Below are positions 1-7,083 of a stretch of DNA of 21,435 nt, in pieces. The stretch lies in the IMG/VR virus record IMGVR_UViG_3300042923_001273, positions 1-21,435 of that record; one strand, written 5' to 3'. Below the pieces are notes generated by a model, which had not been told where the DNA came from, made no database searches, and saw only the letters and a program-made list of their open reading frames with translations. Each line of letters starts with the position of its first letter. Position 1 is the first letter of the stretch. Source of the DNA: a virus. The translations under genes were made by a program, and so were the position numbers.

Positions 1-75
1 CGGGAAGAAGCCAAAGAAGACGAACAGGAGATGTCCCCTGTGACCGTGGAAGTGGTCCCGGCGTTAAAAAATTAA
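1..75 (+). CDS. C-terminal end of an unidentified protein (partial)
   Basis: An open frame runs in from the left edge and stops at TAA 73-75. It encodes about 24 residues, starting REEAKEDEQEM and ending VVPALKN. The visible tail is charged and mostly acidic, then ends in a short hydrophobic stretch. The stop lies 46 bases before the next start with no hairpin between, so the gene is probably co-transcribed with the RNase H-like gene. Too little is visible to name a function. Confidence 0.6.
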   Translation, partial: REEAKEDEQEMSPVTVEVVPALKN

Positions 76-121
76 ACCTGCGGCGTATTCTCTGAACCTT
101 TTAAGTTTGGAGAGTACCCGC

Positions 122-1699
122 ATGTCTTTGAAGTTTGATGGAATCCCGGAACCCCGGTCTTTTGGTGCTGTACTTTATACCGATGGCGGGTCCCGGTTAC
201 AAGAAGGCTTGGCGTCGTGGGCGATACACGGGTACTTGTATCCCATGGACGAGCCCAAGAAAATCCGCTTCACGAAAAAGAAAGATGCCCCAAGCAACAC
301 CGGTTACGTTGACGGTCGCCTGGGGCAGCTTACTAAAGAATTCCCTGTGGGCGACCGTACCCTCGCCGATGGCGTAAAACGGGAAATGTTCACCTACCCC
401 AACAACCCGCAATCACTGCCGGTGGAACCGACCCATTTCCTTGACTGGTATGGTGGCCGTCCCAACGCGACAGTGAACGCAATGGAGTTGCTGGCCATGA
501 AAAAGGCCTTCGACTTCATCTTAGAAGCTGAACCGGTTCAGGTGTGTATTATCGCTGATTCACAACTGACCCTGAAGACGCTGTTGAGAGACTTTTACAC
601 TTGGGAAGCACGAGGCGGGATTAAGTCCGACGGTGCCCCGGCGAAGAACTGGGAGCTGTGGGTCGAAACCATTGCCGTGTACCGCGCTGTCCAGGCCAAG
701 AACATTGATGTGCGCTTTGCGTGGGTCAACAGTCATACTGGCGACCCAGGTAATGAGAAGGCGGATTACAACGCCAACAAAGGAATGATTCTGGAACTCC
801 GGGCCTCTGGAGAAGATCGGTATATTACGAAAGTTCCCAAAGAGTATACGGTCAAGACCAAACTCAATTGTCGTCTGATGGAACAGCGTTGGTGGTATGG
901 CCTCTGCGACAGAAAATCGAGCGACTATGGCATTGACGGTAAACACGTCTACTTCTTTGGAAACCATGGTAAAGCCGAAGAGGAGGAGGACCTGATTGGG
1001 AAGAACACCGCGACGTCCAAAATATCGGTGCTGGTGACTTCCGAACCTGAACCTGTCCTGGACCTCCTGGCAACGAAGCTTGAGAAGCGTTACTACCGTG
1101 GCGTCTCTGAGGTGACTCTGGGCTACCTGGAGAACATCCTGAAAACAGAGCGATATGCCGCGTTTCTGGAAGAAGGCGAGGACATCCTCTACCCGGTACC
1201 GGATAAACCGTTGTTGATTTCACCGGACAAGGTCCCGATTCTCAAGACCTTACAGCCGGCGTACCACGGGTTTACTCTGGTCGAGCATCTGTCAGCCCAT
1301 GTAAGACTGATAGAGCAATACCTGCGCGGGGACGATGCCCTGGTTCTGACGGACCTCACCGACCTGGTGTACCGTCAGCTCGAAGAGAAGTCGAAAGTGG
1401 TCTACAAAACACAGCCGCAGATTGACCCACCGAATAACACGGTGACCTTTCCGCTGAATTACTGTGTAGACTTGAAAACAGTCGAGACCCGTAACGTGAA
1501 GTTGAAGATGGGGGCAGACATTCCCACTCGCAACACGCTGGCCGCAGTGAGTGGACCCAGCACGAAAGTGTGGGGTGTTACCTACCGTGAAGCCGCAACC
1601 GCGTTTCGCTACTTCACCCTCATCGAGACAGAAGAAGGTTTGCTTCTGACAGCTTCGTTAAAGTCTAATCAGATTATTTTACTTGGAAAACGCGTATGA
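122..1699 (+). CDS. RNase HI-like protein with a long unknown C-terminal region
   Basis: This 525-residue protein has an RNase HI fold in its first about 225 residues. All four acidic catalytic positions are visible: D21 in YTDGG, E122 in AMELLA, D146 in IADSQ and D215 in GNEKAD. H205 lies in the usual VNSHTG loop. RNase HI cuts the RNA strand of RNA-DNA hybrids, so a role in removing primers or R-loops during phage replication is likely. A stretch of about 60 residues between D21 and E122 is longer than in a minimal enzyme. Residues 226-525 match nothing I recognise. ATG 122 is chosen because GGAGAG at 109-114 is a well-spaced ribosome binding site; an in-frame TTG at 107 lacks one. The stop overlaps the next start as ATGA. 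The RNase H call is firm; the job of the C-terminal half is unknown. Confidence 0.88.
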   Translation: MSLKFDGIPEPRSFGAVLYTDGGSRLQEGLASWAIHGYLYPMDEPKKIRFTKKKDAPSNTGYVDGRLGQLTKEFPVGDRTLADGVKREMFTYPNNPQSLPVEPTHFLDWYGGRPNATVNAMELLAMKKAFDFILEAEPVQVCIIADSQLTLKTLLRDFYTWEARGGIKSDGAPAKNWELWVETIAVYRAVQAKNIDVRFAWVNSHTGDPGNEKADYNANKGMILELRASGEDRYITKVPKEYTVKTKLNCRLMEQRWWYGLCDRKSSDYGIDGKHVYFFGNHGKAEEEEDLIGKNTATSKISVLVTSEPEPVLDLLATKLEKRYYRGVSEVTLGYLENILKTERYAAFLEEGEDILYPVPDKPLLISPDKVPILKTLQPAYHGFTLVEHLSAHVRLIEQYLRGDDALVLTDLTDLVYRQLEEKSKVVYKTQPQIDPPNNTVTFPLNYCVDLKTVETRNVKLKMGADIPTRNTLAAVSGPSTKVWGVTYREAATAFRYFTLIETEEGLLLTASLKSNQIILLGKRV

Positions 1700-2058
1700 T
1701 GAAGAAGACGATTATAGACGGGATAAGTCAGCGAGTGCTCAACGATAAAATGCGGCGAATGCTCCTGACCGGTGCCCTCTATCTACTTCTCGCTGAAGCG
1801 AACGATAAGGAACCAGACTTAGTTACCCTGAACTCTGAATTGGGGTTCCTTCAAGACCCGCGAGGTTTTCTGCTGAGCAAGTTCCTGGCTCATTACTGGA
1901 AGTCGCGCTTGGATGCCACAAGTTATACTCGGATTCCCGAGGACAGACTTGAGCGGTATCTGGTTTTGATTGTTCCCTCCTGGTTACGTTATCCCGAAAG
2001 CGGGAAGTACAACATGGAACAAGATGTCAGAACAGTCGTTCATATCGCCACGGCATAA
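1696..2058 (+). CDS. Small hypothetical protein, translationally coupled to the RNase H gene
   Basis: This encodes 120 residues and starts at ATG 1696, which overlaps the previous stop by ATGA; a second in-frame ATG follows at 1699. The overlap suggests translational coupling. The protein is mixed helical and basic near the N-terminus (MMKKTIIDG), with a leucine-rich stretch around residues 22-33 (MLLTGALYLLLA) that is too short and interrupted to be a confident membrane segment. I recognise no domain. The gene ends just before a strong bidirectional hairpin that closes this operon. Confidence 0.75.
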   Translation: MMKKTIIDGISQRVLNDKMRRMLLTGALYLLLAEANDKEPDLVTLNSELGFLQDPRGFLLSKFLAHYWKSRLDATSYTRIPEDRLERYLVLIVPSWLRYPESGKYNMEQDVRTVVHIATA

Positions 2059-2065
2059 AACGAAA

Positions 2066-2105
2066 GGCCTACACCGGGACATCAGTCCCGGTGTAGCGCC
2101 CTTTT
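2066..2105. terminator. Bidirectional terminator hairpin between convergent genes
   Basis: A perfect 12-bp stem, CTACACCGGGAC (2069-2080) and GTCCCGGTGTAG (2085-2096), closes on an ATCA loop. A T-rich stretch follows on each strand (CGCCCTTTTAT on +, GCCTTTCGTTTT on -). It lies between the stops of two genes that face each other, so it probably ends both transcripts. Confidence 0.85.
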
Positions 2106-2940
2106 ATACCGCGCGCATCAGTTTGGCCACGGCTTCCCGCATGGCAATCTCATGACTGGTGAACAGTGTGCGCACCACCGCGTAATACTCAATCGCTTCC
2201 GCCACGTTATACGCAGTGGCCGAGATGTTCGCAATGGTCTTGCCGCTCAGACGGAACTGTTGGTTGGAGTCCTTGATGTTAGTGGACAGCTCATCCACCA
2301 TGCGACGCAGGTCATCAATCTCCGCAGAGAGCAGGTTCGGGTTCGACTTGGCCAGGGCGTCGTGGTAGTTGTGGGTCGCCCCCAGTACTTCTGCCATGTC
2401 GCTGTTACGCTTGACACACTCCCCGTACGGACGAATCGCCACGCGGCTGTTGCCACCGACCGCCGCTTTCAGGGCTTTGTGCAGCAGCTCAAAGTCAATG
2501 ATGTTGGTCTGCACGTTGGTGGAGGCGGCTGAGAACTGTTCCGGGTTGCTCAGGGCAATCGCCAGGTGTTTCTTGAACGGCATGATGATGTCGTCCAGGA
2601 TACGGGTTGAGAACTCGACACCGGGACCCAGGGCGTGCAGGAACTCGGGCCAGCTGACCACCAGACCGGGCGTGACCGGAACACGGATAGGGGCCAGGTC
2701 CATGTAGTTGACGTTGGCCAGGCGTTGCAGGAACACTTCTTCCTGACGTTTTGTTTTTACATCAGTGCTGAATATAGTGTCCTTGATACCCGCCAGACGT
2801 AAATCGATGTTCTGACCCACATCGACCAGGAACGTTGACAGCTTCTCGACTGTGCCGGCCAATGGGCGGTGCACCGACAGAGCTTCAATGGCCACCACGG
2901 ACTTGGCCGTACGCAGCGTGGTAAGATTGTTAATTAACAT
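2104..2940 (-). CDS. Hypothetical helical protein, possibly a virion protein
   Basis: The 278-residue product starts at the reverse-strand ATG 2940-2938, with AAGGA about 10 bases upstream. It looks largely alpha-helical, with long amphipathic stretches, for example LLSAEIDDLRRMVDELSTNIKDS near residue 205 and AIEYYAVVRTLFTSHEIAMREAVAKLM at the C-terminus. No enzymatic motif, signal peptide or membrane segment is visible. It sits alone on the minus strand between two plus-strand operons, with a shared upstream region at 2941-3041. A structural or internal head protein is a guess from its helical, unmotifed character only. Confidence 0.75.
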   Translation of the reverse strand: MLINNLTTLRTAKSVVAIEALSVHRPLAGTVEKLSTFLVDVGQNIDLRLAGIKDTIFSTDVKTKRQEEVFLQRLANVNYMDLAPIRVPVTPGLVVSWPEFLHALGPGVEFSTRILDDIIMPFKKHLAIALSNPEQFSAASTNVQTNIIDFELLHKALKAAVGGNSRVAIRPYGECVKRNSDMAEVLGATHNYHDALAKSNPNLLSAEIDDLRRMVDELSTNIKDSNQQFRLSGKTIANISATAYNVAEAIEYYAVVRTLFTSHEIAMREAVAKLMRAV

Positions 2941-3041
2941 AGCGGTTGATTCCTTGAGCGAGAAACGGGGTTAACATAAAAATACATGTACGCTACCAAT
3001 CTTACGACCAATACCCTTTTTAATTCTTCAAAGGAACGCAC
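2941..3041. promoter_or_regulatory. Divergent intergenic region with AT-rich promoter candidates
   Basis: These 101 bases separate two genes transcribed away from each other, so they should hold a promoter for each. The middle is AT-rich (GTTAACATAAAAATACATGT at 2969-2988). On the minus strand it reads TTATGT at 2979-2974, which fits the TATG-containing late promoters I recall for phiKZ-like phages. The plus-strand gene has AAAGGA about 7 bases before its ATG. The promoters are inferred from position and base composition. Confidence 0.4.
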
Positions 3042-4469
3042 ATGTTTTTCTTAGACCCTATTGTGGGCGGCGGGATTCCTAAAGAAGCGGCCGCTGATGC
3101 TTCTACACCTAAACTGAACGTCGGCTGCCTGTTCGACCACTTCTCTGGTCGTTATACCAAAGGCGCCCACGGCGAAATGATTCTCAACGGCGGGATGTCA
3201 CACATCTCGGCGGTAGTGGGTAAAAACAACCAGTACAAGTCAACCACCGCAGACTACTTCATGTCGGCGGCGCAGAACAACTACTACGATGTGGGCAACA
3301 GCTTCTACAACGAGACCGAAGGGTCCCGTGATATGGAAGGTCTGGAGTTCCGCATGAAGCACTTCGAGCGCAACCGCGCGGAAGGGATAATCGGCAACCC
3401 GAAATTCTTCCTGACCAACATGAACAAGATGTCCGGGGAAGAGTACTGGTCAGCCCGCCGTAAATACGGTGAGGCCAAAGTCAAGGCCAAAGGGTCGATG
3501 TTGGAAACCCCGTTCCTGAACGCAGACGGTACCTTTATCAAAGTCGTGGCGCCCACGTTTGAAGAGTGGGACTCCTGGTCCATGACCACCTTCGGGGCGA
3601 TTGAAGACAAGGTCTCCAAGCTGGATGTCGATGACTCGAAGAACAACATGCTCTTCGCCAACGACGGGATGTACAAAACCCGTATCCTGATGCAGATGCC
3701 AGGGGAAAATGGCCGTACCGGATTCTACTCGATGATGACCGCACACATCGGGAAGAAGATGAACATGGACATGAACGCGCCGCCTGAGAAAATCATGGCG
3801 TACATGCAGGCGGACTCGGTGCTGAAGAACGCCACCGAGAAGTTCACCTATATCCCAAACAACATGTGGTTGTGCCACTCCCAGAAGCCTCACCTGGACG
3901 ACAACGGGATTCCGGTGTACGGCCGTGGCCAGATGGGCGAGAAGTTCGAGAAAGACATGGTGGAAGTGACCATCATTAACCTGCGTGGTAAGTTCGGCCA
4001 ATCCGGTGCCCCGTTTAAAGCGCTGTACTCCCAGACCGAAGGCCTGCTACCGCACCTGACCCAGCTGCACTATATCCGTGCTGGGAACAAGTACTACGGC
4101 ATGGACACCAACACGCAGAACATGTCATTGGACTTCCTGCCGGACGTGAAGTTCACCCGTAACAGCATTCGCGGTAAGATTGACGAGAACTACAAGCTGC
4201 GTCGTGCCCTGCAACTGACAGCTGACCTCTGCCAGATGAAGAACGTGATGTGGTACCTGGGCGATGCCATCAACATGCCGCCACCGGATATCTTTACCAA
4301 AATCAAAGAGCGTGGCTATGACTGGGACGAAATCCTGGGCGGTACTCGTAGCCACTGGCAATTCAACGGCGTGAAGGAAGACAAACACTTCTTGTCCGCC
4401 TACGACCTCCTGCGCATGGCCACCGGGGAATACCACCCGTACTGGATGGCACCGCTAAAGAAAAAGTGA
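3042..4469 (+). CDS. UvsX/RecA-like recombination ATPase
   Basis: The 475-residue product carries a variant Walker A loop, G60-KNNQY-K66-S67-T68, in which an aromatic residue replaces the last glycine. T4 UvsX has the same kind of substitution (GPSKSFKS, from memory). About 20 residues later, DVGNSFYNETEGSRD matches the position of the UvsX/RecA strand that ends in the catalytic glutamate (LFYDSEFG in T4). Further on, FYSMMTAHIGKKMN and NMWLCHSQKP resemble later core strands of RecA-family ATPases. UvsX proteins coat single-stranded DNA and carry out strand exchange for recombination-dependent replication and repair. The length exceeds T4 UvsX (about 390 residues). The start has AAAGGA upstream. 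It leads a run of genes ending at 7039. The RecA-fold call rests on these motifs; the exact UvsX role is inferred. Confidence 0.72.
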   Translation: MFFLDPIVGGGIPKEAAADASTPKLNVGCLFDHFSGRYTKGAHGEMILNGGMSHISAVVGKNNQYKSTTADYFMSAAQNNYYDVGNSFYNETEGSRDMEGLEFRMKHFERNRAEGIIGNPKFFLTNMNKMSGEEYWSARRKYGEAKVKAKGSMLETPFLNADGTFIKVVAPTFEEWDSWSMTTFGAIEDKVSKLDVDDSKNNMLFANDGMYKTRILMQMPGENGRTGFYSMMTAHIGKKMNMDMNAPPEKIMAYMQADSVLKNATEKFTYIPNNMWLCHSQKPHLDDNGIPVYGRGQMGEKFEKDMVEVTIINLRGKFGQSGAPFKALYSQTEGLLPHLTQLHYIRAGNKYYGMDTNTQNMSLDFLPDVKFTRNSIRGKIDENYKLRRALQLTADLCQMKNVMWYLGDAINMPPPDIFTKIKERGYDWDEILGGTRSHWQFNGVKEDKHFLSAYDLLRMATGEYHPYWMAPLKKK

Positions 4470-4477
4470 GTTAAGTG

Positions 4478-4762
4478 ATGACCAAAGAAGAAGCGCGCTT
4501 CCACCTTATCATGGCGATGAGTCGCCATTCCCAACGGGCGGCGAATAAGTTTGAGCGCCGCTTTCACCATGAGCCGCGTGAGCGTTCCAGCCACAAAGCG
4601 GAAATGAAAGAAATCAACGAGTTCTGGCACAAAGAGCTTCAGCGCCTGAACCCTGTGGTGGCAAAGCTCGCCATGGAACTACCGGTTGACCGCGGTATTG
4701 ATGTCTGGATTAAACACTTTGAGCGTGACCTGATGGACAGCATCGTCACCCATTGGGGGTAA
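4478..4762 (+). CDS. Small charged hypothetical protein
   Basis: This encodes 94 residues (MTKEEARFHL start) and lies 8 bases after the UvsX-like stop. ATG 4478 is preferred to the GTG three bases earlier; neither has a strong ribosome binding site, so translation may depend on coupling with the previous gene. The protein is rich in histidine, arginine and lysine (RRFHHEPRERSSHKAE around residues 26-41) and looks helical. I recognise no family. Its place directly behind a recombination ATPase suggests, weakly, a DNA-related accessory role. Confidence 0.7.
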   Translation: MTKEEARFHLIMAMSRHSQRAANKFERRFHHEPRERSSHKAEMKEINEFWHKELQRLNPVVAKLAMELPVDRGIDVWIKHFERDLMDSIVTHWG

Positions 4763-4795
4763 CCGCCCCCATCGTCCAACTGCCGAGGTGTAGGT

Positions 4796-5293
4796 ATGGG
4801 CAAAATCTACGTGATGGTGTCGGGCAGCCGACACTATACCCGTTACTTTGAGTTCGCGAAGAAGATGGACCACATTCTGGCGAACTTCAATAAGAAAGAC
4901 ATCGTGTTTGTGGAAGGCGAAGCTGCCGGGACAGACTACCTGGGGTTCCTGTACGCGTTACGGCGGGGTCTGAAACACATCGGTTACCCCGCAGATTGGG
5001 ACGAACACGGCAAGAGTGCCGGCTACATCCGCAACGTCGAAATGATGGAAGTGGCCCAGTTCTGTATTGCTTTCTGGGACGGGAAGAGTCGGGGTACCCA
5101 ACACGTCGTGCGTAACTGCCATCGTTATGACGTAAGCCTTCGCACTATTCAAATTGAACCGGAGAACCGACATGCAAAACAGAGAAAAGGTCACGGCGCT
5201 TGGCGTAAAGTTGATGGAGCAACTCTTTCCCGGTACCGGAAACGGCGCGCTGCTCAAGGAGGACCTCGACCGACTGAGCAACCAGGAGTTTGA
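4796..5293 (+). CDS. SLOG-family (YspA/DUF2493-like) nucleotide-binding protein with overlapping C-terminal extension
   Basis: The first about 120 of 165 residues show the SLOG Rossmann-like pattern: an N-terminal strand ending in VSGSR (8-12), the glycine loop EGEAAGTD (40-47), the signature SAGYIRN (74-80), and FWDGKSRGT (93-101). SLOG proteins bind nucleotides or nucleotide-derived ligands; phage and bacterial members are suspected in NAD- or nucleotide-signal handling, but the ligand here is unknown. ATG 4796 has GAGG at a good distance. The core ends near residue 120, yet the frame continues 45 residues as an arginine- and lysine-rich tail. Almost all of that tail lies inside the start of the next gene in another frame, an overlap of 122 bases. 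The tail may be a read-through product of a lost stop rather than a functional domain. Confidence 0.82.
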   Translation: MGKIYVMVSGSRHYTRYFEFAKKMDHILANFNKKDIVFVEGEAAGTDYLGFLYALRRGLKHIGYPADWDEHGKSAGYIRNVEMMEVAQFCIAFWDGKSRGTQHVVRNCHRYDVSLRTIQIEPENRHAKQRKGHGAWRKVDGATLSRYRKRRAAQGGPRPTEQPGV

Positions 5294-5849
5294 TGCCCGC
5301 ATGAAAGACTGGGCCGTGGGCAAAGGGAGTCCGGTCGCCGTGCTGCCCAACCTCACCGAGAACGTGGTGACCGTGGACCACTTAAAGGCCGTGGCGGATA
5401 AGTGGAACGTCAACATGTACCAACGCATCCTGATGTCAGACCCGGATACCGGCCGTGAGTTTTTGTCACCGCTGCGGTATATGGTGCTGAAGATTGGGGT
5501 GGTGCGGTTGTCCCAGATGCAGGAAACCAAGCAGAGTATCCCGGAAGACAACATGTCCGTGGATGAACTCACCGGGCAGGTCACGGGGGATTCGAAAGGG
5601 TCCCGTCTCTCCTTCCCGGAACTCGGTAACCTGGCCTCGGGCGAACACGACAACGGGATTGTGGAATTGATTTCCGTGCGTGGGGGTGATGAAGCGGCCA
5701 ACCGCCAGCTGGAGTATGACATTGAAACCACCGGCGTTGGGTCGTTAGCGCGTGCCCAGGCGGCCGGAAGCGGCACCACCGTGAACCGTAACTTCGCCAC
5801 CTTCCTGCGCGTGGCGCACCTGGATACCACGCTGGATAAAGGACGTTAA
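5172..5849 (+). CDS. RNA polymerase beta-subunit C-terminal-like protein (part of a phage multisubunit RNA polymerase)
   Basis: The 225-residue product lines up by eye with the C-terminal part of bacterial RNA polymerase beta (RpoB). RILMSDPDTGREFLSP (85-100) matches LFDGRTGEKFDRP. RYMVLKIGVVRLSQM (102-116) matches GYMYMLKLNHLVDDKM. GQVTGDSKGSRLSFPELGNL (125-144) matches the [20 protein letters not shown] region. ELISVRGGDE (155-164) matches the TVKSDD region. In phiKZ-like phages beta and beta-prime are split over several genes, so a stand-alone piece of this size is expected. The subunit would join other phage pieces outside this window to form a rifampicin-insensitive polymerase. Whether it belongs to the virion or the non-virion enzyme cannot be told. 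ATG 5172 is chosen for GGAGA at 5161-5165; an upstream TTG has no such site. It overlaps the SLOG gene by 122 bases. Confidence 0.72.
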   Translation: MQNREKVTALGVKLMEQLFPGTGNGALLKEDLDRLSNQEFDARMKDWAVGKGSPVAVLPNLTENVVTVDHLKAVADKWNVNMYQRILMSDPDTGREFLSPLRYMVLKIGVVRLSQMQETKQSIPEDNMSVDELTGQVTGDSKGSRLSFPELGNLASGEHDNGIVELISVRGGDEAANRQLEYDIETTGVGSLARAQAAGSGTTVNRNFATFLRVAHLDTTLDKGR

Positions 5850-5850
5850 G

Positions 5851-6363
5851 ATGAACATCGTGTTGGAAGTCGCCAATCGGGCGATGCAGTATCGCCAGCG
5901 GGCGTCGGAGATTTGGTACCGGGAAAACAGCGAAGGGGAGCTGGCCCCGGAGTACAAAACCCTGGACAGTTTCCTGACGCAATTTGAAGCCGGCTCGCAA
6001 CTGCTGGAATTGATGGTGATTGATAACCTGCGGGAACTGGCGGAGAAAGTGTTTGGGGATATCATCACCCAGAACTTTGTGCTGGACTTGCAGTACTACG
6101 TCTTCTCTATCTACCCGGCGGAAGACGTGAAGGAGTTGGTGCGGCGCCTGGCATTTGGACTCTGTCTGCAACGGACGCCAAACTACGAAACGCCCGCTGA
6201 GAGTGTGGCCCCGGATGACAACACGGCCTACAGTTTAACCGAGGCAGACGTGCAGGCGGTGTTGACGGCCAACTTCTGGGTGGTCGGGTTACTGCTGCTG
6301 CCGTTGGCCCAAGGGACGGAGGTACCGCAGAATGGAACCAATTCGCCTGCTTCTGTCTCTTGA
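5851..6363 (+). CDS. Hypothetical protein downstream of the RNA polymerase fragment
   Basis: This encodes 170 residues; its ATG follows the polymerase-fragment stop by one base, with AAGGA upstream. The first about 120 residues look helical (QLLELMVIDNLRELAEKVFG). Near the C-terminus a leucine-rich stretch (FWVVGLLLLPLAQG, about residues 142-155) is followed by a low-complexity tail rich in N, S and P. I recognise no family. The gene overlaps the next one by 32 bases, so the pair is probably translated together. A link to the phage polymerase is suggested only by position. Confidence 0.75.
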   Translation: MNIVLEVANRAMQYRQRASEIWYRENSEGELAPEYKTLDSFLTQFEAGSQLLELMVIDNLRELAEKVFGDIITQNFVLDLQYYVFSIYPAEDVKELVRRLAFGLCLQRTPNYETPAESVAPDDNTAYSLTEADVQAVLTANFWVVGLLLLPLAQGTEVPQNGTNSPASVS

Positions 6364-7039
6364 TGATGTCTACGACACCCGCTTCTCCTTAATGAACCAG
6401 CTGAATGTTCACGCGGCGATTGCCGCGGTGAAAGCCGGGTACGGGACGCGGGTATCGGACCACGTTATCTGGCGCTCGTTGAAAATCAGTGAAGAGGCCT
6501 GGCGGGCCAAGTACCGCAAACGGGATGACCAGGTGCTGATGCGGTCAGTGCGCAGTAAGATGTACAACCTGTTGGTGGAATTGCACCAGGACGTTGAACG
6601 GGTGCCCCGCGACTTACCGGGGGTGCCCAACATCGAACTGACGGTGAACGAATGGCCGTATGCGCTGTCCAAGGAAGTGCAGGATGCCCAGCGGGAGGTG
6701 ATGCACCATTTCCTGCCGCCCAATGTCCCGATTCGGTTTATCCGGCGTAACCCCAAGCAATTGACGCCCCGCTTTCTGGCGGAGTCGTACAGCCACGTCA
6801 TCATGTACGATTTCACCGAGTGGTGTTTATTGCATGAGAACACCGAGGAACACGGTAACCTGCTCAGTGTGCAGTTTATCCTGCCGTCCTTGTTGCGGGA
6901 GCTGCCGACGGTTGAGGACGGCGAGGCGTTTAAGGAACCGATTGCTGAAGTGGGTATTATGGGTATGGTAGAGCGGAGCCTCGCCCCGGTGTTAGACCTG
7001 CGCTTTATCGAGGTCGACCACTGGAACGTGCCGAACTAA
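6332..7039 (+). CDS. Hypothetical protein, last gene of the UvsX/RNA polymerase operon
   Basis: This encodes 235 residues. ATG 6332 lies inside the previous gene in a different frame and has a strong ribosome binding site, GGAGG, at 6318-6322. The protein has a mixed helix and strand character with a basic central part (RRNPKQLTPRF near residue 136). No catalytic motif, signal peptide or membrane segment is apparent. It ends six bases before a perfect 14-bp hairpin. I do not recognise the family. Confidence 0.78.
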   Translation: MEPIRLLLSLDDVYDTRFSLMNQLNVHAAIAAVKAGYGTRVSDHVIWRSLKISEEAWRAKYRKRDDQVLMRSVRSKMYNLLVELHQDVERVPRDLPGVPNIELTVNEWPYALSKEVQDAQREVMHHFLPPNVPIRFIRRNPKQLTPRFLAESYSHVIMYDFTEWCLLHENTEEHGNLLSVQFILPSLLRELPTVEDGEAFKEPIAEVGIMGMVERSLAPVLDLRFIEVDHWNVPN

Positions 7040-7045
7040 CATACA

Positions 7046-7077
7046 CCAGTACAGGAGGGACCACCCTCCTGTACTGG
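7046..7077. terminator. Perfect 14-bp hairpin between convergent genes
   Basis: CCAGTACAGGAGGG (7046-7059) and CCCTCCTGTACTGG (7064-7077) pair without mismatch around an ACCA loop. Genes converge on it from both sides. Neither strand has a real T tract after the stem, unlike the other hairpins in the window. It may stop polymerase by its strength alone or protect the transcript 3' ends. Confidence 0.7.
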
Positions 7078-7083
7078 ACCGTA

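Noticed and set aside
3450-4001. 183-residue open frame on the minus strand within the UvsX-like gene
   Set aside because: It is histidine- and valine-rich in the manner of antisense shadow frames, and is fully covered by the supported gene.
4958-5830. 290-residue open frame on the minus strand
   Set aside because: It lies opposite the SLOG and polymerase-fragment genes, both supported by motifs, and has serine- and arginine-rich low-quality composition and no family.
5581-6171. 196-residue minus-strand frame across the polymerase-fragment gene and the next gene
   Set aside because: It spans two supported plus-strand genes and has no motif.
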